Shown one piece after another: positions 1-6,373 of a stretch of DNA of 11,690 bases; positions within the stretch are counted from its first letter, which is position 1; each line of letters begins with the position of its first letter. A program made the position numbers and the translations under genes. Source of the stretch: Desulfobacterales bacterium (GTDB taxonomy: Bacteria; Desulfobacterota; Desulfobacteria; Desulfobacterales; 4be13); NCBI GenBank assembly GCA_029934695.1, contig JAOZLU010000175.1:1-11690 (forward strand). Reading direction: 5' to 3'. The notes beneath the pieces were generated by a model. That model was not told the origin of the DNA. It ran no database searches and was given only the letters and a program-made list of their open reading frames with translations.

Positions 1-1
1 T

Positions 2-541
2 CCTTATTGTAACAGGTATGACTACACACGAACGTATGCACTTGAACATGCCATATTGGGTATTCAGGAGCAGGAGCTGATTGATTTGCGTCAGACCATG
101 TTAAGCTGTACGGTGGAGAATCGGGAAAAAGACCTCCTGAGCTTCAACAGTGAATGGAGCCATGCGGTCCGATCTTGTGAAAAAAATGAACTGCTTCAGC
201 TGATTATAGAATATTTGGAGCATAAAAAAAGGGTCAAGGAGCTTAACAACAGCGGAATCCCCAGGATGGTCAGAGGGTATTTTTATGAAATGGCCTGTGT
301 CATACAGGATTGTTTCAGGATATTAAAAAATAACGGAGTACTGTTTATGGTGAATGACAATGTCCGATATGCGGGTGTAAGTATCTCTGTGGACCTGATC
401 CTGTCAAAAATTGCTGAAGATATTGGTTTCAATGTTGAAAACATATTGGTTTTGCCAAAAGGAAAAGGAAACAGCAGCCAGCAAATGGGCACTCATGGCC
501 GGGAAGTGTTGAGGAAATGTGTTTATGTGTGGCGGAGATAG
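2..541 (+). CDS. DNA methyltransferase, C-terminal part (5' end outside window)
   Basis: The reading frame is open to base 2 and gives 179 residues before the TAG stop. It starts PYCNRYDYTRTYALEHA, which I read as the end of catalytic motif IV (TSPPY) of an amino-methyltransferase (N4-cytosine or N6-adenine) plus its usual downstream segment. Seen further on: a helical, charged middle part, then YFYEMACVIQDCFRILKNNG followed by VLFMVNDNVRYAG, which matches the strand and helix layout of the SAM-binding fold, and a C-terminal GKGNSSQQMGTHGREVLRK segment ending in VYVWRR. The family transfers a methyl group from S-adenosylmethionine to DNA. The target base and the N-terminal motifs, including the SAM-binding FxGxG, cannot be judged because they lie off the window. 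No restriction endonuclease is seen downstream. The TTG at base 56 is inside the gene and is not its start. Confidence 0.8.
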   Translation, partial: PYCNRYDYTRTYALEHAILGIQEQELIDLRQTMLSCTVENREKDLLSFNSEWSHAVRSCEKNELLQLIIEYLEHKKRVKELNNSGIPRMVRGYFYEMACVIQDCFRILKNNGVLFMVNDNVRYAGVSISVDLILSKIAEDIGFNVENILVLPKGKGNSSQQMGTHGREVLRKCVYVWRR

Positions 542-583
542 GAGTTCAGGGTTTGGGCTGAGATTTCCCAAGAAAGGTTATTG

Positions 584-1102
584 ATGATGAAATCGCTTAA
601 AATTGTAACATATCCGGATAATTTTCTCCGACAACCCACAAAGCCGGTTGAAAACATAAACGGAGAACTTCAGGATTTTATTGAAAGAATGGCTGTCACC
701 ATGTACGGCGCGTCCGGTGCAGGACTGGCTGCAATACAGGTCGGATATGACAAAAGTATTATTATTTATGATGCGTTTCCGACAGACCCGGAAAAGCAGT
801 GTCTGGAGGTTCTTATAAATCCAAAGATTATTGCTGCTGAAGGATCGAGAGTTTCAGAACAGGAAGGATGTCTCAGCGTCCCTGATTTCAGGGCAGATGT
901 GAAACGGTCGGTTGCTGTCCTTGCTGAAGGCATGGACAGGAAGGGAAAACCAGTGAGGATAGAAACAGATGATTTCCTCATGGCCGTGGTATTGCAGCAT
1001 GAAATTGACCATTTGAACGGGATATTATTTATAGACCGCATCAGCGCCCTGAAAAGGGAGCTTTATAAAAGACGTGTAAAAAAGCATTTGAGAAAAAAAT
1101 GA
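584..1102 (+). CDS. def: peptide deformylase
   Basis: Cytosolic metalloenzyme that removes the formyl group from the N-terminal methionine of new proteins. The 172-residue product has the three family motifs: GAGLAAIQ (residues 45-52), EGCLS (94-98, Cys96 as metal ligand) and HEIDH (139-143, two His ligands and the catalytic Glu). The length is normal for a bacterial deformylase. I chose the ATG at 584 because AGAAAGG (571-577) lies 6 bases upstream; a TTG at 581 and an ATG at 587 are alternatives that differ by one residue. Its stop overlaps the start of fmt by 4 bases (ATGA), so the two are probably translationally coupled. This is the common bacterial def-fmt arrangement. The C-terminus is strongly basic (RRVKKHLRKK), which may help ribosome association, as described for some deformylases. 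Confidence 0.96.
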   Translation: MMKSLKIVTYPDNFLRQPTKPVENINGELQDFIERMAVTMYGASGAGLAAIQVGYDKSIIIYDAFPTDPEKQCLEVLINPKIIAAEGSRVSEQEGCLSVPDFRADVKRSVAVLAEGMDRKGKPVRIETDDFLMAVVLQHEIDHLNGILFIDRISALKRELYKRRVKKHLRKK

Positions 1103-2040
1103 ATGAAATATTTAAAATTGTGTTCATGGGCACCCCGGATTTTGCCGTGCCTGCCCTGAAAGCAATCCATAAAAGTGTTCACGAAGTGATTTTGGTTGTA
1201 ACCCAGCCGGATCGTCCAAAGGGACGGGGGCGCAAACTTCTCCATCCCCCTGTCAAGAAAGCGGCCATGGATATGGGCTATGATATCATCCAGCCGGAGT
1301 CATTGAAAACCGGGGCGTTTGCAGATATGATCTCGAAACTGCAGCCGGATATAATTGTGGTGGTTGCCTTCGGACATATCCTTTCGGAACGTGTCCTTGC
1401 TTTGCCGCGATTGGGGGCTGTGAATATACACGCGTCGCTTCTTCCGAAATACCGGGGATCAGCTCCGATCCAGTGGGCGATCATTAACGGGGAAAAAGAA
1501 ACCGGTGTCACCATTATGTTCATGGATAAAGGCTTGGACACCGGCGATATTCTTTTGTCCGGGAAAATTGAAATTGCCCCTGATGACACATCCGCCAGTC
1601 TTCATGACCGTCTCGCTGTTCTTGGTGCAGACCTTCTGACAAAAACATTGGACAGGTTTAAGGCAGGCGACATACATCCGATTCCCCAAGATCACAACCA
1701 GGCAACATACTCGCCGATACTGAAAAAAAAGGACGGCCTTATGGATTGGGAAAAACCTGCCCAGGCCCTTGAGACATTCATACGCGGAGTGACACCGTGG
1801 CCCGGGGCGTTCACATTCCACGAGGATAAACGGCTCAAGATATTCAAAGCCTGTTGTGTCTCAACTGAGGCCGAAGAACCTCCCGGGACTGTCATCAAAA
1901 GCTTTCCGGATGAACTGCGCGTGGCAACTGGAAAAGGTGTCCTGTGTGTTCTGGAAATTCAGGGCGCATCAGGGAAACGGCTTCTGATCAGAGATTTCCT
2001 GTGCGGATACAAAATGCCGCCGGGAACGGTGTTGCATTGA
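1099..2040 (+). CDS. fmt: methionyl-tRNA formyltransferase
   Basis: Formylates the amino group of initiator Met-tRNA using 10-formyltetrahydrofolate, the step that makes deformylase necessary later. The 313 residues match the usual length. The N-terminal Rossmann-type domain starts IVFMGTPDFAVPAL (residues 7-20), followed by QPDRPKGRGRKL (36-47), a flexible loop of the type that contacts the acceptor stem. The catalytic triad is visible: Asn109 and His111 in VNIHASLLPKYRGSAPIQW, and Asp147 in GLDTGD (145-150). The C-terminal tRNA-binding domain runs from about residue 209 to the end. The start ATG overlaps the stop of def. No convincing terminator follows, and the next gene begins about 100 bases downstream. 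Confidence 0.97.
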   Translation: MNEIFKIVFMGTPDFAVPALKAIHKSVHEVILVVTQPDRPKGRGRKLLHPPVKKAAMDMGYDIIQPESLKTGAFADMISKLQPDIIVVVAFGHILSERVLALPRLGAVNIHASLLPKYRGSAPIQWAIINGEKETGVTIMFMDKGLDTGDILLSGKIEIAPDDTSASLHDRLAVLGADLLTKTLDRFKAGDIHPIPQDHNQATYSPILKKKDGLMDWEKPAQALETFIRGVTPWPGAFTFHEDKRLKIFKACCVSTEAEEPPGTVIKSFPDELRVATGKGVLCVLEIQGASGKRLLIRDFLCGYKMPPGTVLH

Positions 2041-2098
2041 GGGCAGGTCAGAGGTTGGGCAATGAAGCTCGGTCAGTTTTGCACTTCAGAACCTGGCC

Positions 2099-2132
2099 TG
2101 ACAGATAAAACAGATTTGACAGATAAAACAGA
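2099..2132 (+). repeat. two-copy tandem repeat, 18-base period
   Basis: TGACAGATAAAACAGA occurs at 2099-2114 and again, identical, at 2117-2132, separated by TT. It lies just upstream of the Shine-Dalgarno of the HAD-LRR gene. Translated in that gene's frame it would give a repetitive LTDKTDLTDKTEE leader, which argues for non-coding leader DNA and against an N-terminal extension. Its function is unknown; it could be a slippage product or a small regulator site. Confidence 0.7.
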
Positions 2133-2142
2133 GGAGCATGAT

Positions 2143-3294
2143 ATGAAAAAAGTTATTTTCCTTGATATCGACGGTGTGCTTCAGCCCCTGAGCAGCCAGA
2201 AACGGTTTGATCACGACATGGATGAACTTCAGGAACAACTCTCCGTGGAAAGTGATGAGGGATATCAGAAGCTGAACAAGTATGATATTGCTGCTGTCCG
2301 TTACGACTGGGAACCGAATGCAGTAAAAAACATGAAATCACTGTGTGAGAAGACACAGGCTGAATTTGTGATCTCTTCAGCCTGGAGAGAATCCAAGACT
2401 CTGGACATGCTGAGACTGCTGTTCAGAATTCAGGGACTGGACGCTTATGTTGCCGACAAAACTGAGGAACTGTCCGGTTATATGAGGGATATGGAGATTG
2501 AAGAGTTTCTGATAAGCCATCCGGATATCGGAGTTTTTACCATAATTGATGATGCTTATCGGGATTATTTTGAACGCCGCTTCCCTCAGCAGTTTGTTTA
2601 CTGCGACCGTATATTTGACGATGAGTGTTATCAGAAGGCTTTGTCCATTTTGCAGCAGGACCCTCCTTCGGAAAAAACTGTGCCGGATGCGGTTTTGATG
2701 CTTAAGGACATAAATGACAATTCCTCTTCTGTGACAAAAGCGGATTTCAGCCTTGAGAATATAAGTGTTGTCCGTCGTTATCACAGGTATTCAACCAAGG
2801 ATTTCATCAGCCGGATTTCCGAGGCTGTGGAAAACAATTCGTACATCAGTCACCTGACACTTTCCGGGCTTGCTTACAATATGAATTTTTCTGAAAAAGA
2901 ACAGGGTGCTGCTGATCGGGTCTGGGAGGCACTGCGACGCAACAGTTCCGTAAGACATCTTGATATTTCTTATAACTCTCTCGAAGATATATCCGTTCTT
3001 ATCAGAACTCTGAAAGAGCGGGACTGTCCTCTTGAGACGCTGTCTCTGCGTAACAACAGCCTGACTGATGAATCTCTGGATATGCTGGCTGACTACATCA
3101 GCGGTATCAGCCATCCTTTTACCCTGATGTTGCAGAGATGTTGCCGTTCTTTCAAAGAAGCATTTGTTCAGACAATTGCAGAGAACTCACATATCACTGT
3201 ACTTGCCTGCTATAACCAATACGAGTCGTTTTCGTTTGGCAGGAGAAAACCGGTTCCTGAAAATTTGAAACTGGAGTCAGGTTACGGATGGTAA
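2143..3294 (+). CDS. HAD-superfamily phosphatase-like domain fused to leucine-rich-repeat-like region
   Basis: Predicted 383-residue cytosolic protein with no signal peptide. Residues 1-175 form a HAD-type domain: VIFLDIDGVLQP (4-15) carries the DxD pair (Asp8 nucleophile, Asp10), VISSAWRES (76-84) resembles motif II with Ser78, and TIIDDAYRDYF (133-143) gives the acidic motif IV. This layout resembles the HAD group described from 'Swiss Army Knife' RNA-repair proteins; that assignment is from memory. From about residue 200 there are leucine-rich-repeat-like units: SYISHLTLSGLAYN, SVRHLDISYNSLEDIS, PLETLSLRNNSLTDESLDML and HITVLACYNQ. These recall the ribonuclease-inhibitor/NLR type and are probably a protein-binding surface. 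I chose the ATG at 2143 because GAGGAG (2131-2136) sits 6 bases upstream; an in-frame ATG at 2062 would add 27 residues made largely of the tandem repeat. The substrate is unknown: a phosphatase or nucleic-acid end-processing role is possible but unproven. Confidence 0.8.
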   Translation: MKKVIFLDIDGVLQPLSSQKRFDHDMDELQEQLSVESDEGYQKLNKYDIAAVRYDWEPNAVKNMKSLCEKTQAEFVISSAWRESKTLDMLRLLFRIQGLDAYVADKTEELSGYMRDMEIEEFLISHPDIGVFTIIDDAYRDYFERRFPQQFVYCDRIFDDECYQKALSILQQDPPSEKTVPDAVLMLKDINDNSSSVTKADFSLENISVVRRYHRYSTKDFISRISEAVENNSYISHLTLSGLAYNMNFSEKEQGAADRVWEALRRNSSVRHLDISYNSLEDISVLIRTLKERDCPLETLSLRNNSLTDESLDMLADYISGISHPFTLMLQRCCRSFKEAFVQTIAENSHITVLACYNQYESFSFGRRKPVPENLKLESGYGW

Positions 3295-3325
3295 GTACCC
3301 GGCATGATTTTTCCTGACATTTGCT

Positions 3326-3331
3326 TATAAT
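3326..3331 (+). promoter_or_regulatory. candidate -10 box upstream of the chemoreceptor gene
   Basis: A perfect TATAAT stands 84 bases before the chemoreceptor ATG, in the only intergenic gap on that side (3295-3415). No good -35 hexamer is found at the right spacing; a CTGACA at 3314-3319 is too close. A TG lies two bases upstream of the hexamer, one off the extended -10 position. It is a weak candidate start point for the chemoreceptor-TRAP receptor unit. Confidence 0.3.
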
Positions 3332-3415
3332 CAGCAGATCGGAAACGAGTAAAAAATTCAGGCTCTGTAAAACTCATTTCCATCTGCGAAAAGATTTTTC
3401 ATAACAGGAAATAAC

Positions 3416-5152
3416 ATGAAATTAAGCACTAAACTGATTGGCGGCAGCCTCACTGTCACACTGATCCCCTTGGTGTTTGTCGGGATATTTACGGTCATTG
3501 CCGCTTCAGATGCTCTGGATGATTTTGGAAAGGCACATTTTGTCACTTTAAGAAAAACAGTGGCTGAACTGGTATCTGCCAAACTTGCAGAACAGATGAA
3601 TCTGCTGATCAATGCTTCAGCCAATGACGCTGTCATCTCTGACATTGTCCGGACAATAGATACGACCGGAATTACGGAGATGGCACAGTTCAGACTCAGT
3701 AACAAAACGACCATCTTTCATGATAAAAATACTTATGAAATCTTTTTCATAACCGATGCTCAGGGAAATGTCATCGGAGACACTTCGGCCGGGGCATATC
3801 TGAAAACCGACATATCCGCAGAAGCTTATTTTAAAGATGCCATCAGGGGAAATACCGTTATCGGCGATGTTGTCAAAGAAGAGAATAAACAGCCCTATAT
3901 AATTTTTGCCTCCCCTGTGAGAAAAAAAAATAATGATATTATGGGGCTCATCGTTGCCGGATGGAAATTGGACGCGCTGAATAAAAAAATCAGGGAACTG
4001 AAGTTCGGTAAAACCGGTTATGCTTTTTTAACTGATAAGACAGGCGGTTTTATCGCTCATCCGGATCCGGCAATGCTGATGAATGGGAACATCGCCGCAT
4101 TAAAGGAAATGGGAACGGCAGCGAGGGAGATTCTCTCTTTTCAAGAAGGTATCTCAGAGTGCCATTATCAGGGGACTGACACGCTCATTGCCTTCGCTCC
4201 GGTCCGTCCGGGGAACTGGATGCTGGGGCTTGTCCTCCCCAAGTCGGAATACATGGCCCCGATTATCAGAATGAGAAATATCGTCGCAGCAGTGATTTTT
4301 GTCACCGTATGCCTGATTGTGCTGATGGTTCTTTTATTTTTTAAGAGTGTTTCAAAGCCCATCAGAAATTCTATTGATGGCGTAGGTGAGAATTCTGAAC
4401 AGATCGCCCGGGTTGCGAATCAGATATCCTCAGGTGCCCGGATACTGGAGAGCGGCGCAATAAACGGGACGGATCTGTTGGAAAACACCTTTTCCTTTCT
4501 TAAAGAAATATTTCTCGCGGTGGAACAGAATGCCGACAATACCGGGCAGGCAGATGATCTTATGAATGAATTCAACCGGATATTGTCGGATACGGATCAG
4601 TTTATGACCGAACTGACAGGGGCAATGAAAGAAATATTTGCGGGAAGCGAAGAAAGCTCTGAAATCATAAAATATATAGATGCTATCGCTTTTCAGACCA
4701 ATCTGCTCGCACTGAATGCCACTGTTGAGGCTGCAAGGGCAGGGGAAGCCGGCGCAGGTTTTTCAGTGGTTGCCCATGAGATAAGAAACCTCGGCGTAAA
4801 AGTCTCGGAATCGGCAAAGAACACCTCCGCGCTGATTGAGGGAATTGGCGGGAAAGTACATGAAGGAAGAAGACTTGTTGATAAAACAGGAGAATCTTTC
4901 AAAGAGATGGCGAAGATATTTGCTGTGACAAGCGAACTGATCAAAAAGATTGCCCATGCTTCCCAGACACAGGCAAAGAAAATTGATCAGTCAAACAAAG
5001 CCCTTGCCGAGATGGACAGGGTGACACGGGAAACGGCCTCAGATGTCGAAAAATTCACTTCTTCCGCGGATGAGATGAATTTCCGTTCAGAAAGGCTCAA
5101 AGAGATCGTTCTTGAACTCATATATTTACTTGAAGGCAGACAAAACTCATAA
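3416..5152 (+). CDS. methyl-accepting chemotaxis protein, dCache-type sensor
   Basis: Membrane chemoreceptor of 578 residues that should control the CheA/CheW system. Membrane segment 1 is near residues 7-30 (LIGGSLTVTLIPLVFVGIF), and segment 2 near 286-311 (IVAAVIFVTVCLIVLMVLLFF). The roughly 255-residue periplasmic part looks like a double-Cache sensor: YEIFFITDAQGNVIGDTS, then DISAEAYFKDAIRGN and QPYIIFASPVRKK in the distal half, and GKTGYAFLTDKTGGFIAHPD in the proximal half. The signalling hairpin tip is clear: IDAIAFQTNLLALNATVEAA, then RAGEAGAGFSVVAHEIRNL. After segment 2 only a short SKPIRNSIDGV stretch precedes the coiled coil, so a full HAMP domain appears to be missing. There is no CheR-binding pentapeptide at the C-terminus (ends EGRQNS). 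The start is supported by AGGAA (3406-3410), 5 bases upstream. The next gene begins 13 bases after its stop. The ligand is not predictable; I do not see the full amino-acid-binding Cache motif. Confidence 0.94.
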   Translation: MKLSTKLIGGSLTVTLIPLVFVGIFTVIAASDALDDFGKAHFVTLRKTVAELVSAKLAEQMNLLINASANDAVISDIVRTIDTTGITEMAQFRLSNKTTIFHDKNTYEIFFITDAQGNVIGDTSAGAYLKTDISAEAYFKDAIRGNTVIGDVVKEENKQPYIIFASPVRKKNNDIMGLIVAGWKLDALNKKIRELKFGKTGYAFLTDKTGGFIAHPDPAMLMNGNIAALKEMGTAAREILSFQEGISECHYQGTDTLIAFAPVRPGNWMLGLVLPKSEYMAPIIRMRNIVAAVIFVTVCLIVLMVLLFFKSVSKPIRNSIDGVGENSEQIARVANQISSGARILESGAINGTDLLENTFSFLKEIFLAVEQNADNTGQADDLMNEFNRILSDTDQFMTELTGAMKEIFAGSEESSEIIKYIDAIAFQTNLLALNATVEAARAGEAGAGFSVVAHEIRNLGVKVSESAKNTSALIEGIGGKVHEGRRLVDKTGESFKEMAKIFAVTSELIKKIAHASQTQAKKIDQSNKALAEMDRVTRETASDVEKFTSSADEMNFRSERLKEIVLELIYLLEGRQNS

Positions 5153-5158
5153 AGGAGG
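5151..5158 (+). promoter_or_regulatory. strong ribosome binding site overlapping the upstream stop codon
   Basis: AAAGGAGG is a near-perfect Shine-Dalgarno 7 bases before the ATG at 5166. Its first two A's are the last two bases of the chemoreceptor TAA. Ribosomes ending on the chemoreceptor would uncover this site, so the two genes are probably co-transcribed and coupled in translation. It also fixes the start of the TRAP receptor gene over an upstream in-frame codon at 5112 that lies inside the chemoreceptor. Confidence 0.85.
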
Positions 5159-5165
5159 TCTTACA

Positions 5166-6254
5166 ATGAAACGTCGTTCTTTTATCAGAAAAATGGGAAA
5201 AGGAATGGCCGCTGCAGGAATTGGCGTTCCCCTGATGGCGGGTAAGACGCTGGCAAAAGAAAAACCGATCACCTGGCGGGCTGTCACCAGTTGGCCCCCA
5301 AAGTTCCCGATCCTTCAGGAGGGTACTGAGAGGCTCGCACAGAATATAGAAAAAATGACTGGCGGACGCCTGAAGATTCAGGTATTTGCAGGCGGAGAAC
5401 TGGTTGCGCCGCTGGAAGTGTTTGATGCGGTGAGCCAGGGCATTGCACAGGCAGGCTCCACAGCTCCTTATTTTTATGCGCAGAAAACACCGGAAGCCCA
5501 GTTTTTTTCTGATTATCCTTTTGGAATGACCCATCGCGGGAAAATGGCATGGCTTTACTGCGGCGGCGGCATGGAGCTTTTCCGCGAGATTTACCGTCCC
5601 CATAATCTGTATCCTTTTGTGATGCTCTCCACCGGCACACAGATGGGAGGATGGTTTAGTAAGGAGATCAATTCCCCCGCTGATCTGAAGGGGCTGAAAA
5701 TGCGTATTCCGGGACTGGCGGGCAAAGTGATGGCGCGGGCAGGGGTGAACGTCATCAACCTGCCCGGATCCGAAATCCCAGCAGCTCTGAAAAGCGGCGT
5801 TCTTGATGCTGCGGAGTGGGTTTCCCCGCTGTACGATATTTCGCTGAATCTGCACAAATCCGCCAAATATTATTACTACCCGGCATGGCATGAGCCGGCA
5901 AGCACCGTGGCCTTTGTCGTCAATCTGAAAACATGGGAGGCACTGCCCCAGAACCTGAGATGCTGTGTTGAAATGGCCTGTGCGGAAAGCACTTCATGGA
6001 CATTGGCAAGGGCAGATGTTCAGAATCCCCGTATTCTTAAAAAAATAGTGGAAAAACTCGGGATTCAGCTCAGAAAATTCCCTGACAATGTTATCAGAGA
6101 ACTCCGCGGCATGACCTCCGAGGTCATGGAAGAAGAGGCATCTGCGAATCCTGCTTTTCGGAAAGTTTATGAGTCATTGAAGACATTTCAGGCAGACTTC
6201 AACTACTGGATGGAATCTTCTGAGTGGGCATATATAGACGGAATCAGGCTGTGA
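5166..6254 (+). CDS. TRAP transporter solute-binding protein (DctP/TakP-like), Tat-type signal
   Basis: Predicted periplasmic receptor of 362 residues that would deliver an organic acid to a sodium-driven TRAP permease. The N-terminus MKRRSFIRKMGKG with a following hydrophobic stretch to about residue 30 fits a twin-arginine (Tat) signal, probably cut near TLA-KE. The mature part starts ITWRAVTSWP and keeps family hallmarks: GGELVAPLEVFDAVSQG (77-92), TQMGGWFSKEINSPADLKG (158-176), KMRIPG with the conserved Arg180 (178-183), AAEWVSPLYD (215-224) and YYYPAWHEP (236-244). The EWV and WHEP segments resemble sodium/2-oxoacid-contacting parts of Rhodobacter TakP, so a 2-oxoacid or similar carboxylate is my best guess. 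No small (DctQ) or large (DctM) membrane subunit is in the window. Coupling to the chemoreceptor suggests that it may serve sensing as well as, or instead of, transport. Confidence 0.93.
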   Translation: MKRRSFIRKMGKGMAAAGIGVPLMAGKTLAKEKPITWRAVTSWPPKFPILQEGTERLAQNIEKMTGGRLKIQVFAGGELVAPLEVFDAVSQGIAQAGSTAPYFYAQKTPEAQFFSDYPFGMTHRGKMAWLYCGGGMELFREIYRPHNLYPFVMLSTGTQMGGWFSKEINSPADLKGLKMRIPGLAGKVMARAGVNVINLPGSEIPAALKSGVLDAAEWVSPLYDISLNLHKSAKYYYYPAWHEPASTVAFVVNLKTWEALPQNLRCCVEMACAESTSWTLARADVQNPRILKKIVEKLGIQLRKFPDNVIRELRGMTSEVMEEEASANPAFRKVYESLKTFQADFNYWMESSEWAYIDGIRL

Positions 6255-6257
6255 TTG

Positions 6258-6293
6258 CTGACAACGTCCGGTCTGCCGGATCGGACGTTGCAG
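6258..6293 (+). other. strong stem-loop after the TRAP receptor gene
   Basis: CAACGTCCG (6262-6270) pairs with CGGACGTTG (6282-6290). Inner GTC/GAT adds three more pairs (one G-U), leaving the 5-base loop TGCCG. CTG (6258-6260) and CAG (6291-6293) extend the stem past one bulged A. It begins 4 bases after the stop codon, as a terminator would, but no T-run follows. It may instead be an mRNA 3'-end stabiliser or a Rho-assisted boundary between the receptor and propeller genes. Confidence 0.6.
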
Positions 6294-6320
6294 ATCTCGT
6301 TATGGAGCTGTACCTGAGTC

Positions 6321-6351
6321 AGCCCAGAGTCAGCGCAGCACCATCTGGGCT
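6321..6351 (+). other. stem-loop in the leader of the beta-propeller gene
   Basis: AGCCCAGA (6321-6328) and TCTGGGCT (6344-6351) form a perfect 8-base inverted repeat with a 15-base loop, followed by AAAAAC. It ends 11 bases before the ribosome binding site AAAGG (6363-6367). It could influence translation or be part of a Rho-type terminator region; there is no U-tract on this strand. Confidence 0.45.
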
Positions 6352-6373
6352 AAAAACAACAGAAAGGAAAAAC

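Noticed and set aside
2044..2102. Imperfect inverted repeat between fmt and the HAD-LRR gene (AGGTT/AACCT and GTCAG/CTGAC)
   Set aside because: The arms pair only with a 3-base bulge and a loop of over 30 bases, and no T-run follows. It is too weak to call a terminator.
2062..2142. N-terminal extension of the HAD-LRR protein from the ATG at 2062
   Set aside because: The extension is largely translated tandem repeat. The HAD domain begins exactly at MKKVIFLDID, which has a GAGGAG site 6 bases upstream of its ATG.
5118..5891. A 257-codon open frame on the - strand opposite the TRAP receptor gene
   Set aside because: The + strand gene has clear family motifs over the whole span. The antisense translation is rich in Cys/His/Arg with no domain, as expected of a shadow.
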